Shown here: positions 1-8,186 of the stretch, piece after piece
Position numbering within the stretch: the stretch's first letter is position 1
How the letters are laid out: each line of letters starts with the position of its first letter
Assembly: GCA_001297265.1 (NCBI GenBank)
Contig: LIHB01000062.1
Location: 62,001-126,000, forward strand
DNA length: 64,000 nt
Direction of reading: 5' to 3'
From: Mycosphaerella arachidis
Taxonomy: Eukaryota > Ascomycota > Dothideomycetes > Mycosphaerellales > Mycosphaerellaceae
The notes under the pieces: generated by a model
What the model was told of the DNA's origin: nothing
Databases searched by the model: none
Seen by the model: the letters and a program-made list of their open reading frames with translations, nothing else
Position numbers and translations under genes: made by a program

Positions 1-121
1 CGAGCGAAGATGGCCTGCCTGCCTACCAGGACACAAGTCCAGTGAACAGGTCGTCGTTCCACTGCACCAACCATCATTACACTACCTACGGACGACATCC
101 TCCATAACGCTACAGATCCCC

Positions 122-1046
122 ATGATCGACATAGATTGCATGGCACCACGTCATAAGAAGATGGCCTCGGTCGCCAGCACAGCTCCCTCCTCTGCCGTGT
201 CTTCGCGCATGACCTCACGAGCCTCTTCGCCCGCGCCCACGAAGCTTAAGAGACAGCCGTTCCGTTTCTTCGACCTCCCGAGCGAGCTCAGGCTTAGGAT
301 ATATGAGTACGCGCTATGGACCCCGAAGCCGGTAGATCTGGGTAGGCAGCGCAAAGAGGATGCAGGCTTGATGGCTATGCTAACGGTTCGTTGCAGTCTC
401 CGACAACTACCGCACGATTCTCCCTCGCCTCGCACTCTTCCTCGTCTCGCGCCGCATGTACAACGAAGCATACCCCGTCTTCTACGCCCAGCCAATCCGT
501 TTGTTCCCGGACGCACGCTCTCGCTTCTATAAGACAAAGAAGCCTCTGTTGCAGCGACTCCCGACCAAGTATCGTGAGGCCATCACCACGCTCGAGTTAC
601 AACTAGGTCCGGGCTGGTCACGAATCCCACTGAACCAGAACACTCGGGAAGCGCTCGGTCTGATGGAATGCAAGAGCTTGAGGACATTGAAGATCTTCAT
701 CGAGCTGGACCCTACCAACGACATGATCTTCGAAGGCTTCCGCGGTGACAATGCGACATCGGACACGTATAAATGGCACTGCGTTCACCTCCTGATGGGC
801 ATTATAGAGCAAGTGCCAAGTCTTGAAGTGGTAGAGTTCGATGCGTACCCTTCTGTTGCGAAGAATGGACCTCTCGTGTCAGCACTGATCAGAAAGGTTA
901 AAGAAGGAGGGAAGAAACTAGTCTACGGAACACTACGAGGATGGGACAAAGACGACAATGAGCCTGGTCTCATTGGTTTAGAAGCAGGTCTGGCAAGTCT
1001 CGTCATCGGTAGTAAAGTGCCGCAGACCGTTGCTGTGACTGCTTAG
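122..1046 (+). CDS. 2EXR/F-box-like domain protein, 289 aa, one intron
   Basis: Two exons, 122..341 and 397..1046, join in phase 1 across a 55-bp intron with a GTAGGC donor, a GCTAAC branch site and a TTGCAG acceptor. The 289-aa product has a Ser/Ala-rich basic N-terminus, then FFDLPSELRLRIYEYAL at about residues 50-66. This is the hallmark start of the fungal 2EXR/F-box-like fold. The exon junction restores the family's usual follow-up, LFLVSRRMYNEAYPVFY. The rest is an alpha/beta region with no further motif. Proteins of this type are very numerous in Pezizomycotina and mostly uncharacterised; some F-box relatives recruit substrates to SCF ubiquitin ligases, but no such role can be read here. 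The start could also be the internal ATG at 140. The gene structure is well supported, the function is not. Confidence 0.75.
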
Positions 1047-1498
1047 AGAGCATGCGATTGTTACCACCGAGTGTTTCCCTGCATGCATGTTGGGAGGATC
1101 GCTTCGTTTTGAACTAGCTTCTCTCCACGATGTCGATATTCTATCTGACCTAGGACAGCTTCGATTGGCCAACACCTAAGACAACTCGATACGTCTCAAG
1201 ATGCCGCTTTATGGAGATGAGCAATGTCTTCGCGAGCAGATGAAGAGACTATTTCACGGCCAAATTGCTTATACGTAGAACTTCACCTTCACAATGGCCG
1301 CCGCGAATACCTGCAGTCGACAGTATCGTGAACGCGCTCCCTCCACACGTCCCCCCTCACGAACCTCTTGTCCCTGCGACGCACATCAATTCTACGCCCA
1401 GATCAGCCGCAGGGGAGGTCTCGGATCGAAAAGCGTCAATCTAGAAGGCACGAGGCGGCTCGTACCCATCTGATGTCCTGACAATCTCGTACCATCGG
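1047..1498. other. Intergenic, 452 bp
   Basis: This lies between the stop of the 2EXR-like gene and the stop of the next minus-strand gene, so it is a convergent 3' region. Only short overlapping frames are present and I see no RNA gene or repeat. Confidence 0.6.
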
Positions 1499-2200
1499 CT
1501 AGGAGATTACAGCACGTGAGGGCAGGCGCTTGGTTGCTGAAGTAGGTAGGGCATGTGAGTTTTCTTGCTCCGCTTGTTGGTTCTCAGACGTACCGACGGC
1601 TGCTCGAATTGCCGCGCCGAAAGCTGCGTCAAAGGGGTCGATGGAGTGCCTTCTGCTACGTTGACGCACTGGCGAGGGTTGAGGGACAGGGTTCCTGTAG
1701 ATTGTGACAGGGGTTGGGCCTGATGCTGGGAGTGTGCTGTCAGCTCTGCGAGAGCTCTCGTTGCGGCCGTGTGCGGCTTGCACGGGATGTGGATAGTGGT
1801 AGCAGCTCTCTGAATGATCAGTGTTAATTCTCGTCCACTTTGAAGCATTGGGCTTGGCTCCCGCCGTGCCAGTGGCATTGGAGTCGATACCATTACTATC
1901 TGCAGGGAACATGTCAGCAGCTGTGGAGGGATGACTTACTTGTGTTCGGGAGCTCTGTCTCAAGAGTAGGACGAACAGGCAACGACAGATGATGTCGCTG
2001 CCGTGAGTAAGGTTAGATGAGACTCTTGAGACGTAGACAACGTGGCTATGTAGCTCTCCGCTCACAGAGCATGAGGTGGCTAAATCATTGGGCCCGGCCA
2101 CTGAGATGGGACAGGACACTGAACGATCAAGCCGGCGGCGGGATCTATGTCGCTGTTGTGCCTCGTTGTCCAGGTCCAATGGCGCGAGCCTTGTGCCCAA
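1499..2200 (-). CDS. Hypothetical spliced protein, about 178 aa, 5' end unresolved
   Basis: Four exons fit together on the minus strand: 2200..2066, 1997..1940, 1899..1594 and 1536..1499. The introns are 1998..2065 (GTGAGC...CTAAC...CGGCAG), 1900..1939 (GTAAGT...GCTGAC...CTGCAG) and 1537..1593 (GTACGT...CTTCAG). All three junctions keep one frame, which is why I accept the model although I recognise no family. The product is polar and Ser/Asn/Pro/Arg-rich, with a short helix-like stretch (SIDPFDAAFGAAIRAAV) near the C-terminus, so it is probably largely disordered. No ATG lies in frame at the 5' end: position 2200 is only the open-frame limit and a further 5' exon is likely. The 40-bp second intron is unusually short even for a fungus. 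No function can be assigned. Confidence 0.45.
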   Translation of the reverse strand: MGTRLAPLDLDNEAQQRHRSRRRLDRSVSCPISVAGPNDLATSCSVSGELHSHVVYVSRVSSNLTHGSDIICRCLFVLLLRQSSRTQVSHPSTAADMFPADSNGIDSNATGTAGAKPNASKWTRINTDHSESCYHYPHPVQAAHGRNESSRRADSTLPASGPTPVTIYRNPVPQPSPVRQRSRRHSIDPFDAAFGAAIRAAVGTSENQQAEQENSHALPTSATKRLPSRAVIS

Positions 2201-2265
2201 TAGACCAGCGTAGCAAAGGAGTCGACTTCATGGTGCGTCATTGCTGCCAAGCAGAAGCGCGGTAG

Positions 2266-2558
2266 CTAGACTCGAACAAGCACGTGGCAGAGTTTAGAAA
2301 GTAGTGTCGAACTTGCAGCCAGGCGCCGCGCGTCGTACACTCGACGTCTCGAACGCTCCACCGCTGTCCGAGCCACTGCTCGATGCCTTTGTCCCGTGGA
2401 TTCGTACCGGATGATTTCCTGCTCGTCGACGCATTCTTCACAGCGTAGCAGCCACGCGAGCCCGTGTGGAAAGGATTCGCGCAATAACGGTTCGTGCAGA
2501 ACGTGGGCTTTCCGTTAATTTGAAGCATTCTGTATGCGTCGTCCTCAGACCCCGCCAT
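2266..2558 (-). pseudogene. Small zinc-finger-like gene with an internal frameshift
   Basis: From the ATG at 2558 the first frame encodes a start containing YRMLQINGKPTFC, a CTNRYC pair and RGCY. At about 2420-2430 this frame turns into featureless Ser/Thr sequence. The +1 frame there reads CEECVDEQEIIRYEST and continues as a basic helix (VARTAVERSRRRVYDARRL) to a TAG at 2266. Joining the frames would give Cys pairs spaced like a treble-clef zinc finger (C-x4-C, later C-Y-x-C-E-E-C), and one missing base is enough to explain the break. I see no usable intron at that point. It could be a young pseudogene or a sequencing error in a functional gene of about 97 codons. Downstream (minus-strand sense) lies the hypothetical gene at 1499..2200. 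Family unknown. Confidence 0.5.
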
Positions 2559-2708
2559 TCAATCTGTAGCCCCTAGACCTGCTCCCAAGATCGAAACATC
2601 AAAAGCTCTTAAAATGCCCTCCACTCAACCTCTTGCATCGTCCTCAAACCATGGCCAGAACGCGCGTACGCATTGAGTGCCTCTCGTTTCCCCAAGCTAG
2701 GAAAGTCC

Positions 2709-3779
2709 TCATGACAATTTCAGTGGCGCTTCGACCCCCTGCAGAACCCCGAAACCGAACGCCGTAACATTCTCAACCAACACCTCAGCAAGCTGGGCGG
2801 CTAGAGCGCCCTGCTCCTTTGTGACCAAGTCGGCCGCTCCACTCTTGAGCAGAGCTGGTAAATGGAGCCCCAGTAGTTCCTTGATGAGTACTCCCAGCGG
2901 ACCCTGTCGGGTCACTTGCTCTGCGCCTTCACGATAGCAGAATTTGGCGAAGTCGACAAAGATCTCCGCGCTCATGTGGGAGCAGCCGCGGATCTGGGTG
3001 ATGATAGCAGTCTCGAGTATTGGAACACCCGGAGCAGAGCTAAGGGTGTAGAGGTTCGCATGGTTGCACAGCTGGCTAAGGAGCAGGTGCGAGCTCTGCG
3101 TGGTCAGGGGCTTCAGAGTGTCAGAGCGCAAGAACTCCAGCATCTGGAGCACTGCTTCCTCGTCGCGTGGGGTGTTGTCTTTGATCTCGATGCGTCCGTT
3201 TTGTTTCGATGGTACAGCTGCGTTGAGCTTCTTGGCGTATGCAGAGATTCGATGAAGCAAGGCGAGGCTCTCAGGCGTCCTGATGCGTTGACCGCCACGG
3301 AGCTTGATTGTGACCACCACCAACGGTGAATTGTCTGCAGCAGGGGCGTGTGGTTCGATAGCATCGACGGTAGGAACATCTTGCATCTCTTTCGCTTCGT
3401 CCTCTTCAGCATCCTCTTGACGCTTCACGGCGGCGATCTCCTCGTCGTCTTCGTCGTCGCTGACGATGCGACGGCGTTTGTTGGAGAGACGGAGTGAGAA
3501 ACTGACGCGGATCAGCATGTGTGGCATGAAATGCACATGCAAGACGTACCGCTCTGGCTCCGGGACTGAGTACTCTTCATCGATATGACCATCTCTCACG
3601 ATCGGACAGAATGTGAGAGCTGCCTCGAGCAAGCTGGGCTCGAGTGCGCGTAGAGCGACGAAGTTCTTCGAAGGTGCCTTCGTTGGCCGTACTGCTGTGG
3701 ACAGGGTTACAATCTGTGGTAGTGGCTCAAAATTGATGTGTTGAGGGTTGAGTTGTAATGAGAGAGCTAGAGGATTATT
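2709..3779 (-). CDS. Hypothetical protein with acidic/NLS-like linker, 5' end unresolved
   Basis: The open frame runs from the stop at 2709 up to about 3779. It is interrupted by a 48-bp intron at 3502..3549 (GTACGT donor, GTCAG acceptor), whose removal joins PEPER to FSLRLSNKRRRIVSDD in frame. The N-terminal part (QLNPQHINFEPLPQIVTL) reads as a structured domain. A basic NKRRR stretch and an acidic DDEDDEE run follow, which suggests nuclear location. The C-terminal 200 residues are Leu-rich and helical, loosely like a BTB/POZ or adaptor-type helical region, but I cannot name a family. No ATG is found in the open frame before the intron, so a 5' exon upstream of 3779 must exist; I could not place it with confidence. 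The WD40 gene follows upstream on the same strand. Confidence 0.55.
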   Translation of the reverse strand, partial: NNPLALSLQLNPQHINFEPLPQIVTLSTAVRPTKAPSKNFVALRALEPSLLEAALTFCPIVRDGHIDEEYSVPEPERYVLHVHFMPHMLIRVSFSLRLSNKRRRIVSDDEDDEEIAAVKRQEDAEEDEAKEMQDVPTVDAIEPHAPAADNSPLVVVTIKLRGGQRIRTPESLALLHRISAYAKKLNAAVPSKQNGRIEIKDNTPRDEEAVLQMLEFLRSDTLKPLTTQSSHLLLSQLCNHANLYTLSSAPGVPILETAIITQIRGCSHMSAEIFVDFAKFCYREGAEQVTRQGPLGVLIKELLGLHLPALLKSGAADLVTKEQGALAAQLAEVLVENVTAFGFGVLQGVEAPLKLS

Positions 3780-3917
3780 TCAATGCTTCCAGACGCTCAC
3801 TGAGAAGCACTGAAGCTGGAGTGAGGAAGCTCGAGATAGGGCAGAAGAGGACTAAGTGACCAAGATGCTAACATGCAGGAGCGAAAAGTGAAGACTGAGA
3901 GCTAACCTACTGATCGC

Positions 3918-4892
3918 TCAAGGCCCGAGCTTCCATGCCTTGACAGTACCGTCCTCGCCACAGCTATACGCTCTCTGGCCAGCAAGAAGTAAATCTCTCA
4001 CGACCTCTTCTCCATGGGCTCCGGGCAGCTCGACCTTCTGCCCAAAAGACCATGCTCCAGGAGCGCCGAGGGAAGATATGGACAGCGTCTGCTTCTTAGT
4101 ATGGCCATAGACCATGAGTGGCGGTCCATCAGGCTGGACTAGTACGTCGACGACATACATACACTGCAGCTTCTCTCGAATGTCGCCAAATACAATCGGC
4201 GGAGGAAGGTCTTCGTCCTCGGAAGCTGTCTTCGCCAGTGGATACAGCGAGTATTGCTCGTCCGTCGATACCACGTAGGCAATATCGTGATCGAGGAAGC
4301 CAGCGCAGTGGACCGCCGACCGCGGATTCAAGACTTGCTGCAGGGCATCTTCTTCGTCGGCCTGGTTGACGTCGAAGATCGAGACGAGGCCATCTGTGCT
4401 GCCAGACAAGAGCAGGTGTGGTTGACTTGGGTGGAAGGTAAGCTGTGTGATAGTGTCCGTGTGCGATTCGTTGTACTGTCGGAGTGGTGTTGTGGGATTG
4501 CGTGTATCATATACCAGCACGCTGACGTCGCCCAAACCTTCCTTGAGACTCTCGGTACCAGCAGCGATGTAATGGTCGACACAGGCTATCGACGAGATAC
4601 CATTCCCTTTCGGCTCGGAAAACTCGGCGACTTTCTTTGCTCTCGTGTCCCAGCAGCGGACCAGACCATCTCGACCTCCAGTGAGCAAGTGAGCATTGCC
4701 TCCCGGCTCGAGACAGGCAACACCAGAGTGACACCCTTTGGCGCAGTGTAGAGGTTTAAGATTGCTGGCATCCAACAGGCTTATCGTGTCATCTGATCCT
4801 ATGGTCGCCAAGGTTGTGTTGGCAACTCTAGCCAACGAGTACAGGTACGTGTCCGGTGCAGTAGGTTGGAAGCTTGCGATGCACTTTGCCAT
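3918..4892 (-). CDS. WD40-repeat protein, WDR89 family, 324 aa
   Basis: A single exon begins at the ATG at 4892. The 324-aa protein is built almost entirely of WD40 blades. Recognisable blade ends include LLTGGRDGLVRCWDTR (about residues 70-85), DVSVLVYDTR, LLLSGSTDGLVSIFDV and the final YSCGEDGTVKAWKL, with spacing consistent with a seven-bladed propeller. Length and motif order match the WDR89 group, including fission-yeast Wdr89-type proteins. These are conserved but poorly characterised and are presumed to be interaction scaffolds. No signal or membrane segment is present. The next gene upstream is more than 1.5 kb away, so its promoter lies in the 4.9-6.5 kb gap. Confidence 0.85.
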   Translation of the reverse strand: MAKCIASFQPTAPDTYLYSLARVANTTLATIGSDDTISLLDASNLKPLHCAKGCHSGVACLEPGGNAHLLTGGRDGLVRCWDTRAKKVAEFSEPKGNGISSIACVDHYIAAGTESLKEGLGDVSVLVYDTRNPTTPLRQYNESHTDTITQLTFHPSQPHLLLSGSTDGLVSIFDVNQADEEDALQQVLNPRSAVHCAGFLDHDIAYVVSTDEQYSLYPLAKTASEDEDLPPPIVFGDIREKLQCMYVVDVLVQPDGPPLMVYGHTKKQTLSISSLGAPGAWSFGQKVELPGAHGEEVVRDLLLAGQRAYSCGEDGTVKAWKLGP

Positions 4893-5451
4893 TGTGCGGG
4901 GACGTGGGAGACGCTGAAACGAGTGGACGCAGGGCGCTGCAAGATTGGTTGATGGATCAGGGCGCGTATCGTGTGTCGTCTACCGCAAGAGGTCGACTGG
5001 TTGGATTTGCGCATGACAAGATCACGTTGCCCGGTGTTGGAGTCTGGCACGAAGTCGATGCGCGAAGTGTCAACCAGACCGACCAATCGCAACGTCAACT
5101 CCCGCCGAAGATGGCCCAACCCTTTGGAGAGGATTCTTTCTTGCAGACGATGCACCCAGGTCGCTACCTATTGCATTGAACGTGTGCCTTTCCACAGCGT
5201 TGCCGTGCGTCGCGGAGGATCGCATCAGGTCATCGCCTACACAGTTTTTTGCTGCATCAGGCGCCTGCAGCGGGGAGCACTCGATCGCTACAGCAGCCGG
5301 CAGACCCACGGAAAGGAATGCCACGGCGAAAGCTTGACCGACCGGTTGTCTGAGCTGCGTTCCGGCCAACTCTCGGTGCATGAGCCACGGAGAGCAGCTG
5401 CAGGGTGCAGCGAAATGGTTCGCTTAGGCACAGCTATGTGATGTGATGTGT

Positions 5452-5508
<57 letters not shown>

Positions 5509-5526
5509 TGTGTGTGTGTGTGTGTG
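5452..5526. repeat. Compound microsatellite (ATG)19-(TG)9
   Basis: Nineteen perfect ATG units occupy 5452..5508, followed directly by nine TG units at 5509..5526. Perfect trinucleotide and dinucleotide tracts of this length are typically length-polymorphic between strains. Confidence 0.98.
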
Positions 5527-6127
5527 CCGCTGGCAGGATGATGTTTGCGGGGATAGTTCTAGGCCGCAGATCTGAAGATGTTCATCATGTCCGGGGGACG
5601 CGTGCTACTACTGTATGCAAGCAGAGGCGAACCAGCCAATGCTGACTCGTCGGTTCGTGTTGGCCGAGAGGGCGAGAAGGGAGAGTTTCGACGGCAGGAA
5701 AGTGATGCATCGAATTATAGATTAGTGAAGGGCTATTCTACGGACCTACTGGTAGAACTACCGCCAGCGCAGTGCAAATCAATGGTAATATTAACGATAA
5801 ACACGAAGCCAAGCAGTCGCCGCCGTCCTACGATGCTAGAACTACAGTAACTAGTACATGTATTATTATGCATGCCATCTCATCATGCTAGCAGCGCTGT
5901 GCTGTGCTGGATGAAACTCGGGCAGGCACCAGGAGCGAGCGAAGGCTAGTTCTAACTAGAACCTAACGATGATGTGGCAGTTGATCGCGGGCGAATGTCT
6001 GGTTTGGGTTTCACGACAGGCTTGTAGGTTGATGCTGCGTAGGATGGAAGTCCGGATGTAGTTCTAGTTAGTGGCACGCTTCGGTGTATCTGGAGGGAGT
6101 GCATGCGGATCTTGTTCGTTCCATCTG

Positions 6128-6199
6128 CTGCTGCACGCTGCACGCTGCACGCTGCACCGCTGCACCGTTGCACCGACGCCGCACGCCGCACGCCGCACC
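6128..6199. repeat. GC-rich tandem repeat, GCTGCAC/GCCGCAC units
   Basis: Seven-base units of the form GCTGCAC and then GCCGCAC repeat about ten times with small variations. The tract lies about 300 bp upstream of the ATG of the 289-aa gene, in its likely promoter or 5' leader. Confidence 0.85.
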
Positions 6200-6508
6200 A
6201 TTCGCTGCGTGGATGCCATGCCATGCCATACACCACACCTTCTCTCCCTCCTTCTCCTTCCTACCCTCACCTCTTGTGCTCCTGCCCACTCCGATCGCTG
6301 CTGCCATACCACCATACCTCTGGATCTCAACCATCCCGCTGGCCGCCTTCTGCTGTCTCCGCCTCCTGCCTGCCCCGATCATCGTATCCTTGATCACGAC
6401 TCCAAAATACAGCGCCAAGGCAATAGCACTGTTGCACCGATCGACTCTTCACGGTGGGCTACCAACCAAACACCTCCACCCGACGATAACCACCCTCCGA
6501 CAGCAGAC

Positions 6509-7378
6509 ATGAGACGACAAACACCATTAGCACATCTGCTCTACTCGCACCTGTTTCCCCACCCGACGCCAAACGATCCACCGTCCTTCTCGGCACACTT
6601 GGCTCGTAACTTGGTGCCAGAAGTCCGCATTGAGGTTGCGACATTCTATGGCGACCTCAACAGTGCTGAAGCACGCTATCCGGGACTGAACTACTGCCAT
6701 CCACCACACCGCATGCGTCTGGGACGCTTCAAGCATCACAAGCGACTGTTCGATGCATTCGACTCACTGGGCTTGACTTACAACGAGATCCAGGACTTCT
6801 GCTGTTGGGAGGGCACCAAGTGGGCACGTGAGCGCTACGAGAAGGATGAGGGAGTAGTCGTAGTTGATACGACCGGCAACGAGATTGGTCCGTATGTGGA
6901 CAGGAGACATCGTACCAGCCAGGATTACAGACGCCAATCCATCACCAAGAAGACAGAGATTTCCGTCGTTGTGGAGGACGCAGAGGCGAGCAGCAGCCGC
7001 CAACCACCCGTACAGGAGGACGACGAAGAGATGAACGATGCAGAGTCGGAAGGAGACGCAGAGACCGGACCCGCGAACATGGAGAGCGAACAAGAGCCGC
7101 TTGCAGAAACAACAGCCCGTCAACAGCACATGGCACAACTCGAGCAGCGCCGTGATCAGGCCATCACGCACCGCATCAACCAGCGCATACTCGCAGCCTG
7201 GGAGCGAGGTCAGACTTTGCCACCCGACCTGGAAGCCTATCTCAAAGAGCAATACGAGCGTGGCGATCCGGATCTCAGCGGCCTGCTTTCAGGACGACAC
7301 TCGTCGCAACGATATGCGCCACCCGAGAACAATGCCGCACCAGTCGCATCCCAAGCGTCTCGGGCAGCAGCAGCATAA
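6509..7378 (+). CDS. Uncharacterised conserved-looking protein, 289 aa
   Basis: A single exon. I chose the ATG at 6509 because the sequence upstream in the same frame is repeat-derived and His/Cys/Pro-rich, while the text after MRRQTPLAHLLYSHLF is clearly protein-like. The N-terminal half is a compact domain (LNYCHPPHRMRLGRFKHHKR, then DAFDSLGLTYNEIQDFCCWEG, about residues 70-115). The middle is acidic and Glu/Asp/Ser-rich (about 165-200). The C-terminal part has a helix with a Gln/Arg character and a Pro/Ala-rich tail. It resembles widespread fungal hypothetical proteins that have no assigned role. No membrane segment or signal is present. Convergent with the amidase gene. Confidence 0.75.
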   Translation: MRRQTPLAHLLYSHLFPHPTPNDPPSFSAHLARNLVPEVRIEVATFYGDLNSAEARYPGLNYCHPPHRMRLGRFKHHKRLFDAFDSLGLTYNEIQDFCCWEGTKWARERYEKDEGVVVVDTTGNEIGPYVDRRHRTSQDYRRQSITKKTEISVVVEDAEASSSRQPPVQEDDEEMNDAESEGDAETGPANMESEQEPLAETTARQQHMAQLEQRRDQAITHRINQRILAAWERGQTLPPDLEAYLKEQYERGDPDLSGLLSGRHSSQRYAPPENNAAPVASQASRAAAA

Positions 7379-8186
7379 CATCCAACTTCTCAATCAACAC
7401 CAACACGAACAAAGTCGAACTGTACGGCAAAAACAGCAGTCACGCGACAATTGCCGTCTAATTACTCGACGTCAGACTTAACGGCATATGGACAGGCGTT
7501 TGCGGACAGCAGGCACGGGAAATGGGGTAAAGCATAAGGTCAGGTTCTGCCATGGTATCGCCGCACGATTTCGTTTTTGCTCGGATTAGCCAGGCGCGAG
7601 GCGTCAGGGTTTTCCATGCTGTCTCATCATCAGAGCTGTGGGACGCGCGGATCTTGAACTACCTGCAACACTGTAGTGTATAGCCACGGCGAGCATTTCG
7701 GGTTCGCGGAAAATTGCGGTTCAATGAAACACGATTCGTTCAACTTCTCGATCGAAGTCTCGAGATGTGGGCTCGTGCAAGCCTCACTGTATTGTTTCAT
7801 CCATTGTCATCATCAAGACGAGAGTTGTCTGCGGTCGAGGTGAAGGGCGACAGGCCTTGGTTGTCTCGTGAACAGACACCCAAAGGTAAAACCCCGCTTG
7901 AAGACTCTGCGACTCCCGTCATTCATGAAGCCAGCCAAGAGAGACCGACCAAGGCCGTCCACCGCGTCCAAGGTCGTGTCAGAACCGTAGACTTTATAGC
8001 CTGCACAGGGCACTCTGATCCTTCCATAAACCCGATTCTCGGCTACAGCACCGCATTTATTACTAATACACGTCTGGCAGGTTTCTCACTTCATCTCAAA
8101 CACAGTGGTATTGCGCAACACCTCGGAAAATTTCCTACACTACATCTCGCGAGACTCCATCTTTTAGCTAATTAATTCCTCGGCCG
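7379..8186. other. Convergent intergenic region, 0.8 kb
   Basis: This lies between the stops of the 289-aa gene and the amidase gene. Frames up to about 150 codons exist, but none has an exon-like composition or a recognisable motif. Probably 3' untranslated and spacer sequence. Confidence 0.55.

Larger units (their letters stand above)
4893..6508. other. Gene-free interval with repeats, 1.6 kb
   Basis: This separates the divergent WDR89 gene (minus) and the 289-aa gene (plus), so it should hold both promoters. It contains a compound microsatellite at 5452..5526 and a GC-rich tandem repeat around 6128..6199. A frame through the microsatellite would encode poly-Asp, which is a repeat artefact. 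No convincing coding exon, tRNA or mobile element was seen. Confidence 0.6.

Noticed and set aside
5448..5645. Frame encoding a poly-Asp run
   Set aside because: It is produced by the (ATG)n microsatellite read as GAT; no flanking protein-like sequence.
6071..6508. N-terminal extension of the 289-aa gene to 435 codons
   Set aside because: Residues upstream of the ATG at 6509 derive from the GCTGCAC repeat and CT-rich leader and lack any conserved feature.
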